Source of the DNA: JAGMCJ01 sp046761005
GTDB taxonomy: Archaea; Thermoplasmatota; Thermoplasmata; RBG-16-68-12; JAGMCJ01
Length of the DNA stretch: 32,869 bases
Assembly (NCBI GenBank): GCA_046761005.1
Contig: JBHIFI010000019.1
Location: forward strand, 1-32,869
Direction: 5' to 3'
Shown: positions 6,447 through 14,290 of the stretch, piece by piece
Layout: each line of letters begins with the position of its first letter
Position numbering within the stretch: the first letter of the stretch is position 1
The notes under the pieces: model-generated
Database searches by the model: none
The model's input: the letters and a program-made list of their open reading frames with translations, nothing else
Told to the model about the DNA's origin: nothing
Position numbers and translations under genes: made by a program

Positions 6447-8522
6447 ATGAAAAGAGTTCTGGCTTTCTTCCTCATTTTCATCTCTCTGCTTGCCTGTCTT
6501 TCGATAACTCAAGACGCTAAGGCGCAGGGCACGAGATGGACGATTATGGTTTACATGGCCGCAGATAACGACCTTGAGCACATGAGCCTTCTAGACTTTG
6601 AAGAAATGGCGCAGGTTGGTTCAACAGGGGATGTGAAAATAGTTGTTCAGTATGACAGAAAGGTCGGTGGGGCATCAACCAACCCAGATTGGAGTTCGAC
6701 TAAGAGGTTTCTCATTCAAGAAGGGGATGAGCCACTCCCAGAAAATCAAATAGAAGACATAGGAGAGGCCAGCATGGACGATCCGACTACGCTGGTCGAC
6801 TTCGCCCACTGGGCGATGAGCGCTTTCCCTGCGGACCATTATTTCCTCATATTATGGGACCACGGATTGAGTTGGCAGGGTTTGGTCAAGGACGAGTCGA
6901 ATTCCTCCAATTATCTAATCACGCCTGAACTAGGGATGGCTCTTGAGCAGATTGTAGCGGACAATGGCGGAAGGAAGCTCGATATCGTTGGGTTCGATAC
7001 GTGCCGGACCACACTGGAGATAATGTACGAGATAAAGGACTATGTTGATTTCATCGTGGGCTCTGAGAAGGATGAGGATGCTCGTGGATGGGCGTATGAC
7101 GATTTCCTTCAGCCTCTCGTGGAAAATCCGTCTATGACCCCTCTTGAAGTGTCAAGAACGGTTGTTGACGCATTCATTGAAGAGTATGAGGGAGTGAGTG
7201 CCTATTCCGCAATCCTTTCTGCCGTGAACGCGAGCAGGATTGATATTCTCGTTGAATCACTGGACAATCTCGTTTGGGATCTCATCCGTTTCATCCCATA
7301 CTATGGCGAGGAAATCAGGAAAGCGAGGAGTGAGACGGAAAAGTACGAGATCGATGAAAGAGACCTGTACGATTTGGCGGACGAACTCACCAAGTATGTC
7401 GAGAATGTCAGAATCAAAAGAGAGGCGGAGATTGTGAAGTCACAAGTTCTCTTTGCAGTAGAGTATGAAAGGCACTGGGACAATGAGCAGGACTTGAAGG
7501 GGGTCAGGCTTATCGATGCACATGGGGTGTCTCTTTCCTATCCTACTACACAAGTGCTCACGACATACACCGATCTCGCTTTCAGTAAGGATACGCTGTG
7601 GGACGAGTTTCTCGATTACTACTCAACCCCTGGAAAAGTAGTCTCTTCTCTCGATGTCCTGGGAAGCAATCAGGACTCGAATGGCGACCTCCTCAACGAT
7701 ACCATGACTGTCACACTCACGAGTGAGATTGATGGCTATGTGGAGTATGAGATTCACAGGTCAAATGAATCTGTCAAGGAGGGCTCATTTGAGGTTACGG
7801 CGGGAGAGCCCGAAACGATAATTTACAATCCATTTGTCCCCGGTTTCTATAACTATTATTTCTTCCTCTTCAATGACACTGGCTATCTCAGAAACTATAC
7901 GACCATTATGTCAAGTGAGATGTCCAGGGACCCCATCTTATACGTCAAGGCTCTTTGCGTTGAAAGCATCATCGCTGTTCATGGGGCGGTAAGAAACGAA
8001 AAGGGTAACAACTTGGTAGGAGCAACCGTTCTCATGAAGAATGGTGAAACCTCTGAGACTCTCGAGACCACCACCAATGAGAGTGGGTACTCTTTTGAGA
8101 TAATCTTTCCGAGGTGGATGCAGGCGAGAGATGCCATCGAGATAAACGCCACTTATAAGGGAAGAATCGGAGGGGTCACGTTCCGAGTTCCAAGCAGCCC
8201 TCTGGATTTGTCCTATGATTTGGTAATTGACCTCGGAGCCGCCGGTTTAGGACAATTGGAGATGCTGATTATCATCCTCCTCATTCTGATTTTGGCCATT
8301 CCGGCATCGGTGGTCCTAACATCCTACATCTTGAGGCGAAAGGAGGGCGAGGAACCGGTCGAGGAAGAAAAAGTGCCGCAGGACAACGTGTGCGGGACTT
8401 GCGGTGCAGAGATTAACCTCGGAACGTTCTCAAGGGAATGCTCCAGTTGCGGTTCGATGTTTCATACGGCATGCATCAAGGGCAAGAAAAAGTGCCCGTT
8501 TTGTAAGGAACCCTTTGAGTGA
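6447..8522 (+). CDS. Clostripain-like (family C11) membrane-anchored peptidase with cytoplasmic RING-like zinc module
   Basis: The 691-aa protein begins with a signal sequence (MKRVLAFFLIFISLLACLS, cleavage near AKA-Q). It continues into a caspase-fold C11 domain with WTIMVYMAADNDLE, the catalytic H139 in LILWDHGLSW and the nucleophile C186 in VGFDTCRTT. After the peptidase (to about residue 400) come a CARDB/Ig-like segment (about 405-510) and a carboxypeptidase-regulatory-like domain (HGAVRNEKGNNLVGATV onward). A transmembrane helix (about 603-627) is followed by basic RRK. The C-terminal tail carries eight zinc ligands C649, C652, C665, C668, H673, C676, C683 and C686, a C4HC3 RING/PHD-like pattern. 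The topology puts the peptidase outside and the zinc module inside. C11 enzymes usually cleave after Arg or Lys; the substrate here is unknown. Confidence 0.88.
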   Translation: MKRVLAFFLIFISLLACLSITQDAKAQGTRWTIMVYMAADNDLEHMSLLDFEEMAQVGSTGDVKIVVQYDRKVGGASTNPDWSSTKRFLIQEGDEPLPENQIEDIGEASMDDPTTLVDFAHWAMSAFPADHYFLILWDHGLSWQGLVKDESNSSNYLITPELGMALEQIVADNGGRKLDIVGFDTCRTTLEIMYEIKDYVDFIVGSEKDEDARGWAYDDFLQPLVENPSMTPLEVSRTVVDAFIEEYEGVSAYSAILSAVNASRIDILVESLDNLVWDLIRFIPYYGEEIRKARSETEKYEIDERDLYDLADELTKYVENVRIKREAEIVKSQVLFAVEYERHWDNEQDLKGVRLIDAHGVSLSYPTTQVLTTYTDLAFSKDTLWDEFLDYYSTPGKVVSSLDVLGSNQDSNGDLLNDTMTVTLTSEIDGYVEYEIHRSNESVKEGSFEVTAGEPETIIYNPFVPGFYNYYFFLFNDTGYLRNYTTIMSSEMSRDPILYVKALCVESIIAVHGAVRNEKGNNLVGATVLMKNGETSETLETTTNESGYSFEIIFPRWMQARDAIEINATYKGRIGGVTFRVPSSPLDLSYDLVIDLGAAGLGQLEMLIIILLILILAIPASVVLTSYILRRKEGEEPVEEEKVPQDNVCGTCGAEINLGTFSRECSSCGSMFHTACIKGKKKCPFCKEPFE

Positions 8523-8552
8523 AACACTTTCATTCATCCCTCCCTCCTAGAG

Positions 8553-8562
8553 GTTTAAGTAT
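8553..8562 (+). promoter_or_regulatory. TATA box of the HARP-like gene
   Basis: GTTTAAGTAT predicts transcription from about 8583. The short leader carries GGGAGAGA ahead of the GTG start at 8594. Confidence 0.5.
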
Positions 8563-8593
8563 GCAGAGGAAGACTACTGAATGAGGGAGAGAC

Positions 8594-9091
8594 GTGAAGC
8601 AGGTTTTCATAACAAGAAAAGGCGACGAAGTGGCCATTAGGTTTGACTATGACAGAGACCTCGTGAAAGTCGCCAAGGATTTGGAAAAGCGCAGGTTTGA
8701 TCCAGTAACAAAGGAATGGCTTGCCCCTCTTCATCACTACAAATACGTGGTGAAGGAGTTTGAGGCGGCAGACTGCCTACTGAGGATTGATCCGAGTATT
8801 GAGGAGTTGCTGATAAACAGGGTCGATGTCGAGGAGAAGCTGCCAGTCGTTCATATTCGGAGAAATGGCATGGAATACCAAATCAGCTTTGAATACGATG
8901 GGCAACTCGTGAGGGCGATGAAGGCGCTTCCTGATAAGCGCTTTGATCCTGTGTTGAAGATATGGACAGTTCCCTTAAGGGATGGAGAGAAAACGCTTGA
9001 GGAAATACTCTACAGATTGAAGTTTGTGGAGTGTGAAGTTTCAATCGAAGGGAATCTGGCAGATTCGAAGAATCTGAGGAAACATACTTAA
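8594..9091 (+). CDS. Stand-alone tandem HARP-like domain protein
   Basis: The 165-aa protein consists of two copies of a module of about 70 residues. Each copy has a short beta strand (VFITRKGDEVAIRFDYD at 4-20; VVHIRRNGMEYQISFEYD at 85-102), a helix (LVKVAKDL; LVRAMKALP) and the core RRFDPVTKEW (33-42) or KRFDPVLKIW (115-124). This pattern, a strand-Y-D-hydrophobic helix then R-[RF]-[DF]-P-x-x-K-x-W, is that of HARP domains, which confer DNA annealing activity on the SMARCAL1 helicase. Here no helicase is attached. The GTG start follows GGGAGAGA. The gene lies 47 bases before xseA and may share its job in single-strand processing. The HARP assignment rests on pattern recognition, not on a profile search. 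Confidence 0.72.
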   Translation: MKQVFITRKGDEVAIRFDYDRDLVKVAKDLEKRRFDPVTKEWLAPLHHYKYVVKEFEAADCLLRIDPSIEELLINRVDVEEKLPVVHIRRNGMEYQISFEYDGQLVRAMKALPDKRFDPVLKIWTVPLRDGEKTLEEILYRLKFVECEVSIEGNLADSKNLRKHT

Positions 9092-9092
9092 G
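9083..9092 (+). promoter_or_regulatory. TATA-like element of xseAB
   Basis: CATACTTAAG overlaps the 3' end of the HARP-like gene and predicts a start near 9114. The leader of about 25 nt contains GTGAGGAGGG, five bases before ATG 9139. Confidence 0.4.
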
Positions 9093-9138
9093 CCGTCCGC
9101 TCTTTCCTCTGCTAAAATCGAGAAGGTGAGGAGGGAAT

Positions 9139-10374
9139 ATGCAGGAAGAAAGTCAGAGGGTTTTCTCAGTAACAGAGGTTACAAATACGATCCGTAAACT
9201 GCTCAAAGGAGAACCGTCTCTATCTGGAATCGCCGTCAGAGGAGAGCTAAGCAACTGTGGAAAGTCAGCGCAAGGTCACTGCTACTTCACCCTGAAGGAT
9301 GAGAACTCCTGCCTATCTTGTGTCATGTTCAGAAGTGATGCAGAGTGCCTGGAATTCGACCTAGGGGATGGTCAGAAAATCATCGCATTCGGAGACGTCG
9401 ATATCTATCCTCCGTCTGGGTCGTACCAACTCATTGTGAGGGAAGTGAAACAAGAGGGCGTAGGTGAGCTGTATCAGAGATACCTTGAGCTGAAGAAACT
9501 GCTGGAAAAGGAGGGTCTTTTCGCCGAGGAACACAAGAGGCCACTCCCGGCTTTTCCCAAGAAGGTAGGCGTTGTCACTTCAGAAAAGGGAGCAGCATTC
9601 CGCGACATTCTGAAAGTTCTTAGGAGAAGATATCCGCTGGCTCACATCATACTGGCTCCTTCACTCGTTCAGGGAAGCGACGCTCCAGAATCGATTGTTT
9701 CTGCGATTGAACTGCTTAACAGCTATGATGGAATCGATGTGATGATAGTGGGCAGGGGTGGAGGATCCTTCGAGGACCTCGCATGCTTCAATGATGAGTC
9801 GGTTGCACGTGCAGTCTATGATTCGCAGATCCCTGTACTCTCTGCTGTAGGGCACGAGACGGATTTTACCATCACGGATTTCGTGGCGGACAAAAGAGCA
9901 GCTACGCCCAGTGCTGCCGCCGAGATGATCGCTCCTGACAAAACCAAATTGCGCACGACTCTCGACACGTACAGGGAGAGCATGCTATGGGATCTGGAAA
10001 ACCTGGTAGAATCGAGGAAGAGAGATATGAAAAGACTGAAGGCAAACCTTTCACCGGATGTAATTCTCGATCAGATAAGAACTCATTCTCAGAGGTTGGA
10101 TGATAGTCTCATACAAATGAATCGGGCGATGAAATCTCTTTTGAGCATTCAAAGAGAAGGATTGGAGAAGTTGCGCGGGATGCTTGGAACCGCCGACCCG
10201 CTCGCTACGCTTGACAGAGGTTATTCTATAGCGCTGAAACTTCCAGATAGGAGCGTTGTTGAGAGGATCGAATCCGTCAATGTGGGGGACGATCTTCTGG
10301 TCATGGTAAGGGATGGTGAACTCTATTGCATAGTGAAGAACTTGAAGGAGGTGGAAAGACGACCGAAGAAATGA
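9139..10374 (+). CDS. xseA: Exodeoxyribonuclease VII large subunit
   Basis: Exonuclease VII degrades single-stranded DNA from both ends into oligonucleotides. The 411-aa product has the N-terminal OB-fold (about 5-100, with FSVTEVTNTIRKLL and GRGEL-like VRGELSNC), then the catalytic domain. Key family stretches are VGVVTSEKGAAFRDIL (about 149-164), IVGRGGGSFEDLACFNDE (about 202-219) and VGHETDFTITDFVADKRAAT (about 238-257), followed by a coiled-coil region and the C-terminal LDRGYSIAL. A strong ribosome-binding site (GAGGAGGG) precedes ATG 9139. It overlaps xseB by four bases. The family is chiefly bacterial, so an archaeal copy suggests an old transfer; codon use does not obviously differ from the neighbours by eye. 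Confidence 0.95.
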   Translation: MQEESQRVFSVTEVTNTIRKLLKGEPSLSGIAVRGELSNCGKSAQGHCYFTLKDENSCLSCVMFRSDAECLEFDLGDGQKIIAFGDVDIYPPSGSYQLIVREVKQEGVGELYQRYLELKKLLEKEGLFAEEHKRPLPAFPKKVGVVTSEKGAAFRDILKVLRRRYPLAHIILAPSLVQGSDAPESIVSAIELLNSYDGIDVMIVGRGGGSFEDLACFNDESVARAVYDSQIPVLSAVGHETDFTITDFVADKRAATPSAAAEMIAPDKTKLRTTLDTYRESMLWDLENLVESRKRDMKRLKANLSPDVILDQIRTHSQRLDDSLIQMNRAMKSLLSIQREGLEKLRGMLGTADPLATLDRGYSIALKLPDRSVVERIESVNVGDDLLVMVRDGELYCIVKNLKEVERRPKK

Positions 10375-10580
10375 CCTTTGAGGACGCTCTGGGCCAGTTG
10401 GAGAACATCGTGGACACACTTTCCAAGGGAAAGCTCTCCTTGGATGAAGCCATGCAGAAGTTTGAGGAGGGGATTCGGCTCTTTCGGCTCTGCGATGAGA
10501 AACTGAGGAGCGCAGAGCAGCGGGTCTCAATTCTGGCTCAGTCCGACGAGGGCATTCAGGAAAAACCATACGCTGAATAA
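10371..10580 (+). CDS. xseB: Exodeoxyribonuclease VII small subunit
   Basis: The 69-aa product has the classic XseB pattern: MTFEDALGQLENIVDTLSKG, then LSLDEAMQKFEEGIRLFRLC and a helical tail. It is an all-helical partner of which several copies wrap the coiled-coil arm of XseA. ATG 10371 overlaps the xseA stop in ATGA, so translation is coupled and stoichiometry may depend on it. A GGAGGTGG tract 17 nt upstream is too distant for ideal use. The frame is open to 10326, but upstream residues are not like the family. Confidence 0.93.
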   Translation: MTFEDALGQLENIVDTLSKGKLSLDEAMQKFEEGIRLFRLCDEKLRSAEQRVSILAQSDEGIQEKPYAE

Positions 10581-10621
10581 GCCAAGTCTACTACTCACAA
10601 GACTCGCAGGGCTTCGAGATG

Positions 10622-10948
10622 TTACCTTTCAGAGAGGGCTGAAAGTGAGCGAAACTCCTCTCCCAGAAGTTCCATCTCCTTCTTGATGGTCTCTCCCTCT
10701 GCTGTGCTGCACTTGCCCCAGAATTTTGAGTGCTTTGGCCTCTCCCAGTCTATATGAATCTCCAGTACCCTTGGTCCCCCTTTTTCCTCCTTGAAGATCC
10801 TAAGGTGGAATCTGGGGTACCTTGTCTTGTATATGGGTCTAGTCGCGATGATTTCATCTGTTGCCTTCACTATCCAGTATCCTCTCTTTCTGAGCATATT
10901 GAGCAGGTCCACGGTCTCTAGTTTCTCCAGTTCTGTGCGCAAAGGCAA
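10622..10948 (-). CDS. Hypothetical protein downstream of the PolB2-like gene
   Basis: The 108-aa soluble protein is not recognised. An N-terminal helix (LEKLETVDLLNMLRKRGYWIV) resembles a short HTH-like helix pair. It is followed by beta-rich text (EIIATRPIYKTRYPRFHLRIFKE, VLEIHIDWERPKHSKFWG) and a C-terminal helix rich in acidic and basic residues. It starts from TTG 10948 (TTG 10942 also possible), lies 45 bases after the polymerase stop on the same strand and could be the last gene of that unit. Convergent with xseB. Coding is supported by length, good codon pattern and position, but not by a named family. Confidence 0.6.
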   Translation of the reverse strand: MPLRTELEKLETVDLLNMLRKRGYWIVKATDEIIATRPIYKTRYPRFHLRIFKEEKGGPRVLEIHIDWERPKHSKFWGKCSTAEGETIKKEMELLGEEFRSLSALSER

Positions 10949-10993
10949 TCAACTCTTGTTAGTCAATTCATCTGAAGGCATATGAAATTATGG

Positions 10994-13177
10994 CTAGTCG
11001 GCGGTCATGAGATTACTGATCCTGTTTCTATCATAGCCAAGAGGCTGAAGGAGTGTTTCGCCCATTCTGCAGAGCAGCTCAATATACTTTCCCTGGTCGT
11101 AACTCTCATCGCCTTCCAGCAAATCAGCAATCCTCAGTCTCCTGTCTGTGTTTTTGCTCTCACTGTCCAAAAGAACGAATCGAATCACCTCACCAGGATG
11201 GACTTCCACATCCTCTCTTTTCAGTTGGGTGAGCGCAGCAACCTGGTTGTTGAAGACGTTGTACTCCTCCAGAGTTCTCGAGACTCTCAGACAGATGATG
11301 AGGTCCTCAAGGTTCACGTTTTCTCTCTTGACCCGCTTAACCCATTTCCTTAGAACTTCCAGTGCCTCTGGGACATTCTCTTTAAGTTCCTTTGCATTCT
11401 CTGCCTTTGCAAATACATCCAGCATCTCCATCTGCGCCTTTTTGACCAGCTCACATGTATCGTGTCTTCTGGCTTCTATGCCGCGAATCTTCATCTCACC
11501 ATTCTCGAACATTCCATAGTAGCGGTTCATCGCTCCGACATCAAACGTCTTGCAGGGCAGGAAAACAATCCATTTGTATAGCCCCTCCCGCTCAACAGGG
11601 ATGCCTATATGACCGGATATGTGCTCTATGAGTCTTTGCTCATCGCCACTGCCCTTTAGCCAGAGAGAATCCACTATACCGTGAAGCACCTCGAAGCCGT
11701 GCTGGTCAGCGATTTCAGCGGATTTAAGAAGGATCTCACGACCGTAAGCGGTTATGGATTCATGGCATTCTATCTTTCCGTATCTCGCGTTGCGGTAGCC
11801 CATATAGCCGAATGAACAGACAAGAAGCCATTTCAGAATGTCTGATTTCTCTTTTGACCTCTTTTCTCTTCTCTCCTTTCCCAACCTCTTGTAGACCATC
11901 CTCCTTCTTATTAGAGGGGATAGAACGCGAGGAATCAATCCTATCTTCCTTTCACAGATGTGATAACCTATCTCGGGTACTCTATGACTCGAGTCTGGAC
12001 AACACTCGCACAGGACCGTTTCGGGCGATATATTGAAGCGGGCCATTATGCTGGGATACAGCGATGTGAAGTCTATCCCCAGAATATTCTCGTGGAGGCC
12101 CACCTTTGGCTCGAAGATGAAGCCGCCCTTATCACATACGAGCAGCTCTCTCGCGGTCTTGAACCCCTCGGGCAAATTCTTCTTCCACATTACCGGATAT
12201 CCGTCTCTCAAAGCCTGATTGACCTGCATCGCCGATATTGCCGTTCCTGGGGAGAGTTTGGCCACTTCCTGTGGAGGGATATTGGAAATCCTCGCAAGGT
12301 CTATCAGACCATAGAGCCCGCTCTCCATGTGCAGGAAGGAGCTCCCCATGTCTATGTGTATTCTCCCTCGCAACATGTACTTCGGCGGTCTGTATAGAAT
12401 GCGACCGTAGCTGAAGTACGACTTCCCTTTCTTGTGCGGACCAACGAAGTCCGCCTCCCGCCCAAGCTGGAACATCGCCAGAACATCGTTCTCAGCGGCC
12501 CGCCTGTAAAGATAGGGAAAGAGGAAGGAATCGCCGTTCCTAGTCATCACGACATCTGGATCGACCACGCCTATCCTCTGAGCGAGTTCCAGAAGCATCT
12601 CCCGCTCGTCACATCCTTTGATGATTCTGTCGCCCACCTTGATACTATGAATGGAATCGCTGAGCCTCTTGATTTTTGAGCGGCTATCCACCTTGACCCC
12701 TATCTCTACCTGACTTAGTCGAGGAACATCGTAATGAATCGCCCATTGCTCGTCCAGAAGAATGAAGTCGCGCATGACTTCGACAAGGGCCATAGGAAAG
12801 ATTCCCTTTTCCAGAGTGTATCTCTGGCTCAATCGGATATCCACATTGTAAAGCTGGAAATCCCTGTAGCTGCCGCGGGAATCGACCTCACTGGCGAGAT
12901 ATCTGAGATCTGAGTAAGTTGCGGGAGTGACGCTCAGGACATCAAAAAGCTCCTCACTTCCAAGCCTCAGTCTCTTCCTCTCGAAGGAAACATCCCTTAT
13001 AGGAACGGAACTGAGCCAGTCCTTGATTTCCTTAAGCTTTCTCTTCTCTCCATAGACATAGAAATTGGGGAAGTAGTTTGCATCGACGATCTTGTCCACG
13101 CCTCTCGCTGTTTTGAGCCAGCAGATCATGCGATTTTTGCTGTAATCTGGGTAGATATCGAAGAGCCAGCCTCTCAT
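10994..13177 (-). CDS. Family-B DNA polymerase, PolB2-like, with altered catalytic motifs
   Basis: The 727-aa protein has the PolB layout: N-terminal domain, degenerate 3'-5' exonuclease, then palm-fingers-thumb. Motif A is intact (IDFTSLYPSIM, D369). Motif B is KWLLVCSFGYMGYRNARYG, where the usual Asn-Ser pair is Cys-Ser. Motif C is HGIVDSLW: the invariant second Asp is kept (D503), but the first Asp of DTD is Ile501. Exo I is replaced by SQVEIGVKVD (155-164), and Exo II has lost its Asp (NGDSFLFPYL, 214-223). Only the Exo III Tyr-x3-Asp (Y289/D293) survives. This pattern suits archaeal PolB2, thought to be weakly active or non-catalytic and possibly translesion. Shorter than replicative PolB (about 780 aa or more). 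ATG 13177 overlaps the upstream small gene (ATGA). Confidence 0.88.
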   Translation of the reverse strand: MRGWLFDIYPDYSKNRMICWLKTARGVDKIVDANYFPNFYVYGEKRKLKEIKDWLSSVPIRDVSFERKRLRLGSEELFDVLSVTPATYSDLRYLASEVDSRGSYRDFQLYNVDIRLSQRYTLEKGIFPMALVEVMRDFILLDEQWAIHYDVPRLSQVEIGVKVDSRSKIKRLSDSIHSIKVGDRIIKGCDEREMLLELAQRIGVVDPDVVMTRNGDSFLFPYLYRRAAENDVLAMFQLGREADFVGPHKKGKSYFSYGRILYRPPKYMLRGRIHIDMGSSFLHMESGLYGLIDLARISNIPPQEVAKLSPGTAISAMQVNQALRDGYPVMWKKNLPEGFKTARELLVCDKGGFIFEPKVGLHENILGIDFTSLYPSIMARFNISPETVLCECCPDSSHRVPEIGYHICERKIGLIPRVLSPLIRRRMVYKRLGKERREKRSKEKSDILKWLLVCSFGYMGYRNARYGKIECHESITAYGREILLKSAEIADQHGFEVLHGIVDSLWLKGSGDEQRLIEHISGHIGIPVEREGLYKWIVFLPCKTFDVGAMNRYYGMFENGEMKIRGIEARRHDTCELVKKAQMEMLDVFAKAENAKELKENVPEALEVLRKWVKRVKRENVNLEDLIICLRVSRTLEEYNVFNNQVAALTQLKREDVEVHPGEVIRFVLLDSESKNTDRRLRIADLLEGDESYDQGKYIELLCRMGETLLQPLGYDRNRISNLMTAD

Positions 13178-13428
13178 TTTTCTGTGCTCCGAATGCTCTC
13201 TCTAAGAGCTTCTACTTCCTTCTGCAACTCGAGTATTATGGACATGAAGATGCTCTCCATAGGATCGATGCGGTTCGCATACGAACAGGCGGATGCGTGC
13301 GCTCGAGCTTTGTTTATGACATTATCGAAGACCTTCTTGTCATCTGGTCTCAGGGCCCTTTTGTACTGTCCCCATCCAGATATGGTGGATTCGAGAAGCA
13401 GACGGAAGGTAGGAACCGTTCTTCCCAT
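13174..13428 (-). CDS. Small conserved archaeal protein coupled to the polymerase
   Basis: The 84-aa protein opens with MGRTVPTFRLLLESTISGWG, then YKRALRPDDKKVFDNVINKA, ARAHASACSYANRIDPMESI and a leucine-rich C-terminal helix. It looks entirely helical. I recognise the MGRT...P...R.LLE...W..[YF]RRAL pattern as one found as a small gene beside PolB2 in several archaea, though I cannot name the family. The stop overlaps the polymerase start in ATGA, so it is co-translated with it. This suggests an accessory subunit or regulator of the polymerase. ATG 13428 is preceded by GTGAGGTGA. Confidence 0.8.
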   Translation of the reverse strand: MGRTVPTFRLLLESTISGWGQYKRALRPDDKKVFDNVINKARAHASACSYANRIDPMESIFMSIILELQKEVEALRESIRSTEK

Positions 13429-13494
13429 TCGATCACCTCACTGGCGGGTGTTTTCTTGTGGTCATGTAAACTCCCCCATGTGACTATCCGTGCC

Positions 13495-13506
13495 AGGATA
13501 TTTAAT
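13495..13506 (-). promoter_or_regulatory. TATA box of the small gene-polB2 unit
   Basis: Minus-strand GATTAAATATCC lies about 73 nt before ATG 13428. Transcription from about 13474 would carry a 46-nt leader ending in a good ribosome-binding site (GAGGTGA), so polB2 can be expressed independently of vapBC. Confidence 0.5.
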
Positions 13507-13571
13507 CAAAGAAGCGGGAGGGTGGAGTGAAAGTGGTGCTCAAGAGACACAAAAATCAGTCGCTCGGAACC

Positions 13572-13955
13572 CTACCATACTCCTATTTTCAATCCGCGGA
13601 CATTCTTGAAGTGTTCCGTATTTCTAGTAATAAGCGTGGTCCCAGAGTTCAGGACTATACCAGCAATCAATGCGTCTTTGATATCGATGCTCTTGCCCTT
13701 TCGTACCAAGTCAGCGAAAATTCTCCCCGCCAATCTTGCAGAGTCACCTTCCAGAGACAATATCGAGAATCTGGAGAGCAATCTCTCGGTCTCGATAAGA
13801 TGTTCTCTTCTCGTGAGATGTGCCCCGACATAGAGCTCAAAGATCGAGATAGCCGTAGTGCACCCTCCCTCATCGTCTAGTTCTTCTATCACGGGAAGCG
13901 CATCTTCCTCTCCTCTCAAGACAGCGATGAGAAAGTCTGAGTCTACGCACTTCAA
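13572..13955 (-). CDS. vapC: VapC-type PIN-domain ribonuclease toxin
   Basis: The 127-aa protein is a PIN-domain RNase of the VapC type, which cleaves tRNA or rRNA when freed from its antitoxin. Catalytic acids are D5 (CVDSDFLIAVLRG), E40 (ISIFELYVG) and D91/D94 (SIDIKDALIAG), followed by the typical LITRNTEHFKNV near the C-terminus. It begins with TTG 13955 overlapping the vapB stop (TTGA), after GAGAGGTTGG. No ATG or GTG in that frame lies before D5, so TTG is the only sensible start. All acidic ligands are present, so the toxin is probably active. Confidence 0.9.
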   Translation of the reverse strand: MKCVDSDFLIAVLRGEEDALPVIEELDDEGGCTTAISIFELYVGAHLTRREHLIETERLLSRFSILSLEGDSARLAGRIFADLVRKGKSIDIKDALIAGIVLNSGTTLITRNTEHFKNVRGLKIGVW

Positions 13956-14185
13956 TCTATCCCCAACCTCTCTCTAAACTCCTTGTCCGCGGCTTTCCAC
14001 GCACCCTTCAGACTCGAGAATATCTTCAACTCGTCCTTTGTCATCATCCAAGTTCCGAAGCAGTCCTTGATTTTCCCTTTCTTTGTCAGTCTTAGGGCCA
14101 ACTCTGAGAAGCTCTCTCCCTCTTTCTTTTCCTTTGCGAGTGCCTTGTACGCCTCTTCGGTGACGGTGATGGTTTTGGTGACCAT
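13952..14185 (-). CDS. vapB: VapB-type antitoxin
   Basis: The 78-aa protein starts MVTKTITVTEEAYKALAKEK, the ribbon-helix-helix/DUF217-like N-terminus of archaeal VapB antitoxins: a basic beta strand that binds DNA, then a helix. The C-terminal half (GESFSELALRL onward) is the toxin-wrapping part. ATG 14185 is chosen rather than the in-frame upstream codons because a TATA element lies 28 nt upstream. The gene overlaps vapC by four bases. A hyphenated palindrome sits across the promoter, as expected for autoregulation. Confidence 0.88.
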   Translation of the reverse strand: MVTKTITVTEEAYKALAKEKKEGESFSELALRLTKKGKIKDCFGTWMMTKDELKIFSSLKGAWKAADKEFRERLGID

Positions 14186-14194
14186 GGTTGTGTA

Positions 14195-14214
14195 TATGTT
14201 TAAACGTAAACATA
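14195..14214. promoter_or_regulatory. Probable VapB operator and vapBC promoter
   Basis: TATGTTTA (14195-14202) and its exact complement TAAACATA (14207-14214) are separated by four bases. The upstream arm overlaps the minus-strand TATA element (TTTATGTTTA, about 14208-14217) and the whole site lies between it and the vapB start. RHH antitoxins usually bind such short inverted repeats, so this is a good autorepression site by position. Confidence 0.6.
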
Positions 14215-14290
14215 AACTTATCGGATATGACATATCTGGTTTGAATGGAAGAGACCCCGACTACTAGATAACCATCAGACTCTTCATATT

